Position numbers and translations under genes: made by a program. Shown here piece by piece: positions 47,756 through 56,612 of a stretch of 64,000 nucleotides of DNA. The stretch lies in NCBI GenBank assembly GCA_902529365.1, contig CABZWK010000002.1, positions 62,001 to 126,000 of the forward strand, read 5' to 3'. The number at the start of each line of letters is the position of its first letter. Position 1 is the first letter of the stretch. Source of the stretch: an uncultured Balneola sp. Lineage in GTDB: Bacteria; Bacteroidota; Rhodothermia; Balneolales; Balneolaceae. The notes under the pieces are model-generated. The model was not told the origin of the DNA, did no database searches, and worked only from the letters and a program-made list of their open reading frames with translations.

Positions 47756-49354
47756 ATGAGCGATAGACCACATACCTTAGGAATTGGAGTATTTGGACTG
47801 AGCACCGGCTTAATGTCCCTCTTGGACAGTATAGGGGTGAATTATGAGGAATGTGATACACAGAAATTCGATGTACCCTCTAACTCGGTATATATTGTAC
47901 ATCGTGCACTAAGTAGCAAAGAACAAAACTGGTTACATAGCCAACAGGAAAAAGCTCATACCTTAGCCGTACTTTTTACACTGGAATCCGGTGTCCATCC
48001 CAAAAGTACTTCGGTGCAAAAAAAATATTGTGCTAGTGTACATAGCCCACAATTAATGGCAGGCCCATTGTCCCATCTCAGTGTGATCGATTGCGACTCA
48101 AACGTCATTTTTTACGGCGGGAAGCAAGATCTTGATGGAATATGTTATGTAGAAAGGCGAAAAATCAAATCTATAGAGCAATCTATTTACCTAGGCATAC
48201 CTTTGGAGGCTTCTGTATCGAAATTCTCATACACTAGAAAAGATTTCCCAAGCCCAACAGGCCATAAACCCAATGAAATAGTGTCACGCACTCATATAGG
48301 TCACCTACAACACCTTATACGTTATGCTCTTGAGCAGCTATTTTATTCCATTGATTTACCTTTCCTAAGCAAGTGGAACTTCCCAACCAGCCAACCGATT
48401 ATAACCCTACGTATTGATAGTGATTTTGGCACGGAGAAATCCTTACATGCCATCTATGAACTCGCCCATACCTACTCAGCCATACTAACAACCTTCCTAC
48501 ATGTTAAAGCTCATGAAGATTGGCTAGAATGGTTTACTCAATGGCCTAAGCATGAACATTCCCTACATGGCTATGAACATGCACACATACGCTCTTCCTA
48601 TCCTTTGTATCAAGATGTCGAAAATGGGTATCAAGCCATGGTACAAGCAGGAATGACACCTAGAGGCTATGCCGCTCCGTATGGCATCTGGAGCGAACAA
48701 CTTTCCAAGGCCCTAGATGCTTATCCCTTTTCCTATAGCTCTGAATTTACGCATGGCTATGACAGTCTTCCTTATTGGATACCTGACTCATTAGCCAGTA
48801 AGCCTGCCCTATCCGGCAAACGTCTGCAGATTCCAGTGCATCCAATTTGCACCGGTAGTCTCCACCGATACCGGGCCGTTGAAAAAGACTTTAACGCCTA
48901 TTTTAAGCACTATATGGATGTCCAATATGGCATGCAGCAACCTATTATGCTGTATCACCATCCCCTACAACCAGGTTTGAGTAGTATTAAATTTATTATG
49001 GAGTACGCTCAAGAATTAGATTTACAATGGCTTTCTTATCATGAATGGGCTACTTTTTGGCTGCAAAGAGCCTCAGAGCGAAACGATGTTTATTACGATA
49101 AGAAAAAAAAACGGTTGATATCCAAGGATACGCCCAACATGTTGTATGAATTAAAGCAAAACAACTGTGACTTTGCTATCATACATCCTAATGATTGGGA
49201 TCCTCAGAACATGCTACCGACTCACACACTTTCTTTCCAAACTAAAAAGAGCGGAACAATGGCCGATAAAGAATACCTACAAAATCGTTTTTCCAATAAA
49301 TGGCAGCTCTGGAAGGAATCCTTTATTCAACATAGAAACAGAATTCGCTTATGA
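47756..49354 (+). CDS. NodB-like polysaccharide deacetylase homologue with unknown N-terminal domain
   Basis: 532 residues, cytoplasmic by sequence. Residues about 1-200 match nothing I recognise. From about 210 a NodB-type barrel is suggested: TLRIDSDFG (acidic pair Asp221/Asp223), HSLHGYEH at 268-275 (metal His) and RGYAAPYG at 303-310. These correspond loosely to motifs 1-3 of carbohydrate esterase family 4. A C-terminal tail of about 100 residues is basic. It may trim or modify a glycan made by its neighbours. The next gene overlaps it by four bases (ATGA). Confidence 0.6.
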   Translation: MSDRPHTLGIGVFGLSTGLMSLLDSIGVNYEECDTQKFDVPSNSVYIVHRALSSKEQNWLHSQQEKAHTLAVLFTLESGVHPKSTSVQKKYCASVHSPQLMAGPLSHLSVIDCDSNVIFYGGKQDLDGICYVERRKIKSIEQSIYLGIPLEASVSKFSYTRKDFPSPTGHKPNEIVSRTHIGHLQHLIRYALEQLFYSIDLPFLSKWNFPTSQPIITLRIDSDFGTEKSLHAIYELAHTYSAILTTFLHVKAHEDWLEWFTQWPKHEHSLHGYEHAHIRSSYPLYQDVENGYQAMVQAGMTPRGYAAPYGIWSEQLSKALDAYPFSYSSEFTHGYDSLPYWIPDSLASKPALSGKRLQIPVHPICTGSLHRYRAVEKDFNAYFKHYMDVQYGMQQPIMLYHHPLQPGLSSIKFIMEYAQELDLQWLSYHEWATFWLQRASERNDVYYDKKKKRLISKDTPNMLYELKQNNCDFAIIHPNDWDPQNMLPTHTLSFQTKKSGTMADKEYLQNRFSNKWQLWKESFIQHRNRIRL

Positions 49355-50424
49355 GTAAAGTATTGCGCATTGGTATACTAGCCCCTCCGAGTATCTCCTT
49401 AGTAAATGGTGGTGTACGAACACAAGTTAGCCAAACCGCAGAGGCACTACAGCGTTTAGGGCATAAAATCGTCTGGATACAAAGTAATGAACCGTTCCCT
49501 TCGATCGATATACTACATGTTTTTGTGGCCAGCAGTGAACACTGGGGATTGTTGCGCCAACTGAACTCTAGTCCTCAACTAAGCGGTAAAGGTCGAACGC
49601 CTATTGTCCTATCCCCCGTTTTTTTTACTCCAAAGCATATTCAGACAACGAAGTTCAAACTAAGTACGGAGTCTGTTGTGGGAAAAGTTTTTAAGGGCAT
49701 TAGCTCCGAATACGGTATAAAAAAACAAATATGCCAACTGGCTGATCTAATTCTACCTAATACACGAGCGGAACAGAATCAAATAAACCAACTGTTTGAC
49801 ATTCCTTTTGATCGTATGCAAGTCATTCATAATGGGGTAGAAACACATTTTATGCAGACTGAATCAGATGAATTTGAGCAGCGATATGGGTTAAAGGACT
49901 TCGTTTTATTTGTGGGACAGGCATCATCAACCCGAAAAAATATTCTTAGACTTATTGAGATAGCACCGAGCTTAGACGCACCTTTGGTGGTGATCGGTGA
50001 CTTAGGCAAGGATGCATATAGCCAAAAGTGTTTAGACTTAATTAAAGAACATAATGTTGTTCATTTAAATACCCTTGAACACCACTCTAGCCTATTAGCT
50101 TCTACCTATGCTGCGGCTAAAGTTTTTGTGCTCCCCTCGCTTTTTGAAACACCTGGTATAGCCGCAATGGAAGCTGCACTATCGGGTTGCGCAATTGTAA
50201 TTACTCAAAATGGGGGAACCAAAGAGTATTTTAAGGATATGGTAAGCTATATTAATCCAATAGACACCCGAGAATTACGAGCATCGATAAATGAGCTACT
50301 TAGCACCGATGTGGCGCAACTCGAAGCCCAAAACGCACAACTAAGAGATCATATTATAACCCATTATAGCTGGGATACTGTCGGCTCAATGAGCTTAGCT
50401 GCTTATGAATCGCTGCTCCGTTGA
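49351..50424 (+). CDS. GT4-family glycosyltransferase
   Basis: 357 residues. The N-terminus LRIGILAPPSISLVNGGVRTQVSQ is a GT4-type acceptor-domain start. The C-terminal donor domain has FVGQASSTRKN, VVIGDLGKD and FVLPSLFETPGIAAMEAALSGC, with the E-x7-E pattern of GT4. It would transfer a sugar from an NDP-sugar during surface-glycan synthesis. It overlaps the NodB-like gene by four bases and is the last gene of the group. Its 3' end overlaps the convergent pssA by 22 bases. Confidence 0.88.
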   Translation: MSKVLRIGILAPPSISLVNGGVRTQVSQTAEALQRLGHKIVWIQSNEPFPSIDILHVFVASSEHWGLLRQLNSSPQLSGKGRTPIVLSPVFFTPKHIQTTKFKLSTESVVGKVFKGISSEYGIKKQICQLADLILPNTRAEQNQINQLFDIPFDRMQVIHNGVETHFMQTESDEFEQRYGLKDFVLFVGQASSTRKNILRLIEIAPSLDAPLVVIGDLGKDAYSQKCLDLIKEHNVVHLNTLEHHSSLLASTYAAAKVFVLPSLFETPGIAAMEAALSGCAIVITQNGGTKEYFKDMVSYINPIDTRELRASINELLSTDVAQLEAQNAQLRDHIITHYSWDTVGSMSLAAYESLLR

Positions 50425-51203
50425 AAAAACTCTCTTAAGCCATCAACTATTCCTTTCAAAATATAAATGAGAATAACCGCCATAAGTCCTAATTCTCTAA
50501 ATAGTAGTATCAGGGTAAAATACCCTAGGAAAAGAAAGGATTTGAACCCATTTTGTTGGAAGGAAACACGATCCATTTTAGGAACCTTGTCAAAAGGTAA
50601 GGTACTCAGCATAAGTACGGATAACAGAATAATCAAGGGTCCTAATACACTACTTACTCCGTTTCGAAAAATATCAAAAAACTCTAATTGGTGATGAAAA
50701 CTAAGATAGAAAGCCGCCAATATAATGGCTAAAGATGGAATGGGTAAGCCGATGAAATGATGCTGATTCGGTGTAAGTCGGGTATTAACATTAAAACGAG
50801 CCAAACGAACAGCGCCACACATAGCGGGGACGGCACTAATTAACATACCTAGAAACTGAAACTCGTGTAAAGCAAAGGTATAGATAAGGAAAGATGGAGC
50901 CACACCAAATGAAACAATGTCACTTAATGAATCTAGTTCCACTCCAAAATCACTATCTGCATTCGCTAATCGCGCAATGTATCCATCCATTACATCAAAA
51001 AACCCAGCTGCTACAATGAACCAGGCTCCTCGAAATAACTCTCCTTCAGAAACAGCTACGATAGAGAGGAAGCCAGAAAAAAGGTTCATTAACGTAAAGA
51101 AACTCGGAACCGCAATTTTGTGATTTACAGGAGGCTTAGATTCCCGTTTAGCTAATCTTTTTTGTTTGAAACTCTGATATCTATGTTGAATAGGGTATTT
51201 CAT
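50403..51203 (-). CDS. pssA: CDP-diacylglycerol-serine O-phosphatidyltransferase
   Basis: 266 residues. The CDP-alcohol phosphatidyltransferase signature is complete: Asp73-Gly74, Ala77-Arg78, Gly87, Asp91 and Asp95. About seven transmembrane segments follow a polar N-terminus of roughly 30 residues. It makes phosphatidylserine, which the adjacent psd product decarboxylates to phosphatidylethanolamine. It overlaps psd by four bases and is the last gene of the aroE operon. Confidence 0.95.
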   Translation of the reverse strand: MKYPIQHRYQSFKQKRLAKRESKPPVNHKIAVPSFFTLMNLFSGFLSIVAVSEGELFRGAWFIVAAGFFDVMDGYIARLANADSDFGVELDSLSDIVSFGVAPSFLIYTFALHEFQFLGMLISAVPAMCGAVRLARFNVNTRLTPNQHHFIGLPIPSLAIILAAFYLSFHHQLEFFDIFRNGVSSVLGPLIILLSVLMLSTLPFDKVPKMDRVSFQQNGFKSFLFLGYFTLILLFRELGLMAVILIYILKGIVDGLREFFQRSSDS

Positions 51204-51865
51204 TGTATGGCTAATTTAGCAATAGTAGATTCACCAGCAACTACTTTATCCCCCTCTTTTACGAGTACGTTTGCAGATTGTGGAAGTACAACATCCATTC
51301 TACTACCAAATTTCATGAGTCCGAAACGTTTACCTCTTTCTAAGGTATCACCCTCATTTAAATAATAAACTACGCGGCGAGCTAAAAAACCGGTAATTTG
51401 ACGAAATAAAATCTTTTGCCCGGAAGTGTGTTTCACCCCAAATTTTGCCTGCTCATTATCCATAGTTGCTCGGTCATCCCACGCCATTAAATATTCTCCG
51501 GTTTGATAGACCAGGTACTCCAAAACACCACTCACTGGGATACGATTGATATGTACGTTCAAAGGGGAGAGAAAAATACTGATTTGAACAGCCTCTTGCT
51601 CTAGATACTCAACGGATTCTACTTCTTTGACTACAACGACTTTCCCATCTGCCGGTGATAAAAGTACTTCCTCTGATAGTTCTATTGGTAGAGTACGTTC
51701 TGGGTCACGAAAAAAGTAGATACTCAGAAACCATACTGGTAGAAGTATGGAGCTGAGGCTCATACTAACCAATAAAGGGAGGTAATTCCAGCTTAGAAAT
51801 AAAGTTACGGCTGTGAATACTCCTATTATTGTAATGGTAGGAAATCCTTCGTGTGCTATCTTCAT
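51200..51865 (-). CDS. psd: Phosphatidylserine decarboxylase
   Basis: 221 residues, the short prokaryotic form. The self-cleavage site lies in FGLMKFGSR at Gly187-Ser188, where Ser188 becomes the pyruvoyl group. Two N-terminal membrane segments (about 9-50) anchor it. SPADGKVVVV and the HINRIPVSG strand are typical. It converts phosphatidylserine to phosphatidylethanolamine and is paired with pssA. Its start overlaps the rseP stop by one base. Confidence 0.95.
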   Translation of the reverse strand: MKIAHEGFPTITIIGVFTAVTLFLSWNYLPLLVSMSLSSILLPVWFLSIYFFRDPERTLPIELSEEVLLSPADGKVVVVKEVESVEYLEQEAVQISIFLSPLNVHINRIPVSGVLEYLVYQTGEYLMAWDDRATMDNEQAKFGVKHTSGQKILFRQITGFLARRVVYYLNEGDTLERGKRFGLMKFGSRMDVVLPQSANVLVKEGDKVVAGESTIAKLAIQ

Positions 51866-53193
51866 TAGAAGAGCCTCAACACATCGTTAAAGATGACAAA
51901 CACCATCAAGCTAACCAACAACAAAAAACCAATATTTTGTGCCGCAATCTTTACTTTCTCAGTGGGTTCTTTACGAGCTATTCCCTCATAAATCAAAAAG
52001 GCTAAATGTCCCCCATCTAAGGCCGGTATCGGGAGTATATTCATAATAGCCAAGGTGATACTTAACAAAGCTGTTATTTCCCAAAACCCAATCCATCCCG
52101 CTTGATCAGTGGCTTGTTTAGTTAAGCTCGCGATGGCAATAGGCCCGCCAAGATTTTGCCGAACAGAAATGTCACCAGAAAACATTCTAGAAAAGCCCCC
52201 AATAATACCCATGGTTTGTTCCCCAACTTGCTCCCAGCCTTCTTGAATAGATTCTCCAAAACTTAGCTTCGTGGATGTCGCACCTGCTTGTGCTAAACTA
52301 GGAGCAGCTATTCCTATCGTTCGGTTCTCATAAGGTTCAATACTCAGCGTTAATCTCTGCCCTTCGCGTTCAACTACGAAATCAATCCCCCCTTCTGAGC
52401 CACGTATAGCTTGAGTTAATTGTAACCAGTAGTTAACAGGCTCTGCATTGACTACTACAAAACGATCACCTGGTTGTAACCCTGCATCCTCTGCGGGCGA
52501 TCCAAGAGCTATACTCGATATAATTGGAGGATAGACATTAATTACGTGAATAAAGGTTTGTTCTTGCAAACTGTCTAAGATAGTTGATGGAATAAATAGA
52601 TCCATTGTCATTCCATCACGCACCACTTGATACGAAAGGTTGCTATTGGTTAACTCAGAAATAGAAACTAGTTCCTCAAAAGCGTCCACATAATTTCCAT
52701 TTACCCCGACAATTTTGTCGTCTGTTTGAAAGCCAACATTCTCAAGTAAACTACCCTCAGGGACATATATACCTGCAACCTCTTCAATCGGTAAACTCAA
52801 TTTTCCTTGACTCCAATTCATGCCTGAATAAATAAAAAAGGCAAGAATCATGTTAAATATGACTCCGGCAGTGATTACCACCATACGCTGCCAAATTGGC
52901 TTCGATCGATATTCCCAAGGTTGTGGTTCGGCTGCTAAATGTTCGGTATCCATACTCTCATCTACCATGCCAGAAATTTTAACATAGCCACCCAGCGGAG
53001 TAGCACCAATACAATAATCGGTGTCTCCTCGTTTAAATCCCCAAATACGTGGAGGAAAACCCACGGAGAATCTTTCGACTCTCATTCCAAACATTTTAGC
53101 CGCCAAAAAGTGCCCTAATTCATGTATAAATACAAGAATCATTAGTGCACCAATGAAGATGAGGATTGTTTGTGTTAGTTCAAGTAGTTCCAT
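51865..53193 (-). CDS. rseP: RIP-type site-2 zinc metalloprotease RseP
   Basis: 442 residues. The zinc motif HELGH is at 24-28 in the first transmembrane segment. The second metal-binding segment NILPIPALDGGH is near the C-terminus. The periplasmic part between them holds PDZ-type domains (for example GSPAEDAGLQPGDRFVVV). It cleaves membrane-embedded anti-sigma factors or remnant signal peptides. The order dxr-rseP is common in bacteria, and here the two overlap by 14 bases. Confidence 0.96.
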   Translation of the reverse strand: MELLELTQTILIFIGALMILVFIHELGHFLAAKMFGMRVERFSVGFPPRIWGFKRGDTDYCIGATPLGGYVKISGMVDESMDTEHLAAEPQPWEYRSKPIWQRMVVITAGVIFNMILAFFIYSGMNWSQGKLSLPIEEVAGIYVPEGSLLENVGFQTDDKIVGVNGNYVDAFEELVSISELTNSNLSYQVVRDGMTMDLFIPSTILDSLQEQTFIHVINVYPPIISSIALGSPAEDAGLQPGDRFVVVNAEPVNYWLQLTQAIRGSEGGIDFVVEREGQRLTLSIEPYENRTIGIAAPSLAQAGATSTKLSFGESIQEGWEQVGEQTMGIIGGFSRMFSGDISVRQNLGGPIAIASLTKQATDQAGWIGFWEITALLSITLAIMNILPIPALDGGHLAFLIYEGIARKEPTEKVKIAAQNIGFLLLVSLMVFVIFNDVLRLF

Positions 53194-54352
53194 ATTGACA
53201 GATAGTTCTTGCGTAAGCTCTGGTTTGCTGATCTAATTCTACGAGTGAATCATAACTCAAGGTCGAATTAAAGCGTATTTGGTTAAGACAACGTTCAATA
53301 ATTATTGCTATATCAATATACTTAATTTTACCCTCTAAAAAGTACTCGACTACAATTTCATTAGCCGCATTTAATACTGCAGGGCCTCCTTTGTGGAGTT
53401 TTACTGATTCCATGGCTAATTCAATGCATGGGAATCGTGAGTAATCCACTGGTTCAAAATGAAGTGTATGCATTTGTGTCCAATCCATACGTGAGCTGTT
53501 TAAGGGTAACCTACGGGGATAAGACAATGCATATAAAATAGGGACTTTCATGTCAGGTGGACCAAGTTGTGCTTTGGTTGAGCCATCTACATAGGTCACC
53601 ATTGAGTGAATGATACTCTCCGGATGAACTACTGGTGTAATCTTTTCAATGGGCAGGTCAAATAACCAATGCGCTTCTATGATTTCTAAACCTTTATTCA
53701 TCATGGTTGCGCTGTCAATGGTAATCTTAGAGCCCATACTCCAATTAGGATGTTGTAATGCCTGTTGCACAGTTACATCCTTCATTTTTTCAATGCTAAG
53801 AGTCCTAAATGGACCACCACTTGCGGTAATAATGATTTCCTCAATTGATTCTTTTTCTTCACCAATTAGTGATTGTAGCATTGCGCTATGTTCGGAATCG
53901 ATTGGTATTAAACTACCTTGGGAATCCTTCAAAAGTTCGGTAATAATTGCTCCGCCTACCACTAGACTTTCTTTATTGGCTAATGCTACTTTTTTGTGAG
54001 CTTTCAACGCGTAAAAGGTCGGTGAGAATCCTACAAAACCTACCAAGCTATTCAATACAACATCAATTTCAGGCAGGCATACTAGCTCATTTAATGCGAG
54101 TGGGTCATCATATGTTTTAGTTATCGTAGGGTCACCTAATTGTAGGTTCGTATGAGTATGGTCCAGTCCTGTCAAAACTGCGTAACGAACACGGAATGTT
54201 TTGGCTTGTTCATTCAAAAGCTTCCAATTTTTATGAGCACTTAACAAAACAATTTCGAATAACTCATGGTGCTCTTGAATAATTTGTAACGCTTGTGTTC
54301 CAATGGAGCCCGTTGATCCTAGAATAGCAATTCGGATCTTCTTATGTTTCAT
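53180..54352 (-). CDS. dxr: 1-deoxy-D-xylulose-5-phosphate reductoisomerase
   Basis: 390 residues, full length. The NADPH-binding GSTGSIGTQALQII is at the N-terminus. The catalytic metal region contains PIDSEHSA, and ASGGPFR and HPNWSMGSKITIDSATMMNKGLE are conserved. It performs the committed step of the MEP isoprenoid pathway. It starts one base after the pgeF stop. Confidence 0.97.
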   Translation of the reverse strand: MKHKKIRIAILGSTGSIGTQALQIIQEHHELFEIVLLSAHKNWKLLNEQAKTFRVRYAVLTGLDHTHTNLQLGDPTITKTYDDPLALNELVCLPEIDVVLNSLVGFVGFSPTFYALKAHKKVALANKESLVVGGAIITELLKDSQGSLIPIDSEHSAMLQSLIGEEKESIEEIIITASGGPFRTLSIEKMKDVTVQQALQHPNWSMGSKITIDSATMMNKGLEIIEAHWLFDLPIEKITPVVHPESIIHSMVTYVDGSTKAQLGPPDMKVPILYALSYPRRLPLNSSRMDWTQMHTLHFEPVDYSRFPCIELAMESVKLHKGGPAVLNAANEIVVEYFLEGKIKYIDIAIIIERCLNQIRFNSTLSYDSLVELDQQTRAYARTICQYGTT

Positions 54353-54353
54353 T

Positions 54354-55112
54354 TCACCCTATTTCGTTCAATTTTATCACAGCAGCCATCCTTCCAGCTT
54401 TATTTGCTTCTCTTCTATAAGAATAAAAATCACTTTGATCGTTAAAGGTGCATCCTGTATCCATAACAATGTGAGAATTTAGTATTCCAATACTAACAAG
54501 TTGCCCAAAAATATAGCCTTTTAGGTCCACATACGGTTTGGTATTTTTGTTTTTTTCTACAAACTGTTCTGGAAACAAATTGGCAACCTCCTCCCCTACT
54601 TCAAAGGCATCAACTGAAATACATGGGCTTATATAGGCTTCTATAGAACTTATTTCAGCCCCTATTTCTAACATAGACTCAACAGTTTTTCTGACAATAC
54701 CCTTTTGAGCCCCCCTCCAACCAGCATGGGCGGCTCCAATAACCTGATTGGTTGCATCACCCAGAAGAACAGCACCACAGTCGGCGACCTGTATAAGTAA
54801 GGAAATGCCAAGTGTTGAACTTACAAAGGCATCTGTATCAGGATAGATCCCACCTTTCGTCACCACCTTAACATGGTTTGAGTGTATTTGTTGGGCTATT
54901 GCAATATGCTTTAACGATGTATCAGTCTCTTTGGCTAAAACGTGTAATTGTTCTAAGATGATATCTTGATTTTCATCGGAATTGAACCCTACGTTCAGCC
55001 CTTGGATACGTGCATTTTCGACGCTATGATGAGCATTTTTTTTACTGAACCAACTCAGAATTCTAGATTCATTTAAATTACGGGGACGTATAAATTTAAG
55101 AGGGGAAGACAT
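54354..55112 (-). CDS. pgeF: PgeF/YfiH-family (laccase-domain) protein
   Basis: 252 residues. The metal-site signatures are present: QIHSNHV, ADCGAVLLGD and AHAGWRGAQKG, with a later CISPCI-type segment (ISPCISVDAFEVG). Members are purine nucleoside phosphorylases or deaminases, and E. coli PgeF corrects mis-incorporated amino acids in peptidoglycan precursors. It overlaps aroE by 17 bases. Which activity applies here is not decided by sequence. Confidence 0.9.
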   Translation of the reverse strand: MSSPLKFIRPRNLNESRILSWFSKKNAHHSVENARIQGLNVGFNSDENQDIILEQLHVLAKETDTSLKHIAIAQQIHSNHVKVVTKGGIYPDTDAFVSSTLGISLLIQVADCGAVLLGDATNQVIGAAHAGWRGAQKGIVRKTVESMLEIGAEISSIEAYISPCISVDAFEVGEEVANLFPEQFVEKNKNTKPYVDLKGYIFGQLVSIGILNSHIVMDTGCTFNDQSDFYSYRREANKAGRMAAVIKLNEIG

Positions 55113-55944
55113 GTGCTAAATGTTCCTTGATTTTTGGCATTGGAAAAGAATGATCTGTCCATAATTCAAAGGAACGTGCTGCCTGAAATATAAGCATAGG
55201 CAAGCCACCAATTGTAGTACAATTATACTTCGCAGCTTGGCGTAAAAAAGTGGTATTCTGTGGATTGTAAACGATATCATAGCAAATGGAATCAGCTAAA
55301 AACTCGGCAAAATGTGCGTCAACTGGAGATTGTTCAATATTTGGTTGCATGCCAAGTGGTGTGGTATTTACAATCAAATCCACATCAAATGCATGGTTTA
55401 CCCATTCATCATAAGAAATCAAATTTATAGGCAAATCGTTCTTTACAAGTTTAGGATTTCTACTTACTACCCAGCATTCATCGACTCCCATTTCTCTAAG
55501 CCCGTGTATTACTGCCTTGGTCGCGCCACCGTATCCAAAGATTAATGCCGAATCCAATTTAATATTACCTAAATCCTTCAGAGGCTGTACAAAACCATAA
55601 CTATCGGTATTATGCCCTATTAGCTCATGATCTATCTTCTGAATGCAATTAATTACTTGCATGTCTTCCGCTAAATCAGAATGTCGATCAACCGAACTAA
55701 ACAGTGTTTTTTTGTATGGCAGGGTGATGTTTGCCCCTTTAAAATGCACAGAATTAAAATGAGCAATAAGACTAGGGAGTTCTTGAACAAGAACCTCAAC
55801 GGCAACATACTGCAAATCTAATGCATGATGATGTATAGCTAGATTATGCATAATAGGTGAAACACTATGTGAGACTGGATTTCCAATCAACAGCAAGTGA
55901 TCTCTTGAAGAGACAGGGTCGAGTAAGAATTCAGAAAACTTCAT
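55096..55944 (-). CDS. aroE: Shikimate dehydrogenase
   Basis: 282 residues. Substrate-binding NPVSHSVSPIMHN and KGANITLPYK with the catalytic Lys, a nucleotide-binding GYGGATKAV, and the closing GLPMLIFQAARSFELW are all present. It reduces dehydroshikimate in aromatic amino acid synthesis and so feeds chorismate to TrpE. The ATG at 55944 is only two bases beyond the U-run of the terminator at 55947-55973. TTG codons about 17 residues in are alternative starts that would keep the first motif. Confidence 0.95.
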   Translation of the reverse strand: MKFSEFLLDPVSSRDHLLLIGNPVSHSVSPIMHNLAIHHHALDLQYVAVEVLVQELPSLIAHFNSVHFKGANITLPYKKTLFSSVDRHSDLAEDMQVINCIQKIDHELIGHNTDSYGFVQPLKDLGNIKLDSALIFGYGGATKAVIHGLREMGVDECWVVSRNPKLVKNDLPINLISYDEWVNHAFDVDLIVNTTPLGMQPNIEQSPVDAHFAEFLADSICYDIVYNPQNTTFLRQAAKYNCTTIGGLPMLIFQAARSFELWTDHSFPMPKIKEHLAHVFPS

Positions 55945-55946
55945 AT

Positions 55947-55973
55947 AAAAAAAAGCGCAACCAATGGCTGCGC
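55947..55973 (-). terminator. Intrinsic terminator between the SRPBCC gene and aroE
   Basis: On the minus strand GCGCAGCC pairs with GGTTGCGC across the loop ATT: eight base pairs including one G-U, plus-strand 55955-55973. A run of eight U (plus-strand A at 55947-55954) follows directly. It lies 26 bases after the SRPBCC stop and ends two bases before the aroE start codon. Confidence 0.85.
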
Positions 55974-55998
55974 AATTTAGAATAATAGTTTTATTGGT

Positions 55999-56463
55999 TT
56001 AAGCTGTAACTTCTTCTGTTGGCTTTAGAGAACCTTCTTTGAAGGAATCGCTTTCAGCTAGTTTTTTAAAAGATTCTAAATCTTTAACTAGTTGATCCGC
56101 AGATTGTTCCATAAAAGATGCTAATCCCTCAGATGGATCGCCAAAGAATGTACGATAGTCTAAAGAAAACTCTACTCTAGTTCTATTACCGTTATCAAGC
56201 GGAGTAAAACGGATAGTACCTGTTTGGTTTAGATTACCATTGATAGTAATCCAAGCAAAACGAGTATTTCGTAAGTTATCGATTAGATTGGTAGTCCAGT
56301 GAAAAGTTTCACCGTTAATAGTTGTTTTATATTCAAAAGTTTGGGAATTGATTCGGTCTACAGAATCAATACGCTCTAGAAAGTTAGGGAAATCAACTGG
56401 ATTGCTTAAAAGTTCATATACCTTTGATAAGGGTAAGTCGATTTCTATACGTTCGTGCGACAT
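55999..56463 (-). CDS. SRPBCC-superfamily protein
   Basis: 154 residues with the START/polyketide-cyclase fold pattern: ERIEIDLPLSKVYELLSNPVDFPNFLERI at the N-terminus, a central run of beta strands, and a long C-terminal helix (FMEQSADQLVKDLESFKKLAE). The fold binds hydrophobic ligands in a cavity; many relatives (Coq10-like) bind lipids or quinones. Ligand unknown. It has its own upstream gap of 149 bases and a strong terminator behind it, so it is probably a single-gene transcript. Confidence 0.8.
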   Translation of the reverse strand: MSHERIEIDLPLSKVYELLSNPVDFPNFLERIDSVDRINSQTFEYKTTINGETFHWTTNLIDNLRNTRFAWITINGNLNQTGTIRFTPLDNGNRTRVEFSLDYRTFFGDPSEGLASFMEQSADQLVKDLESFKKLAESDSFKEGSLKPTEEVTA

Positions 56464-56612
56464 AAAATGTACCTTGGTTCTTGTAATAATAGTTATTTAA
56501 TAAACGATGAACCATTCATGGGGAAACAGGTTAGATTCATCCATTATGTTATAAATTTACACATAATATGTATAAGCCTCAATGACTAACCCGAATAAAT
56601 TTATCCGTCCGA

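Noticed and set aside
50535-50560. tRNA-like T-arm sequence (GATTTGAACCC)
   Set aside because: It falls inside the pssA coding sequence, and no acceptor or anticodon stem can be formed around it.
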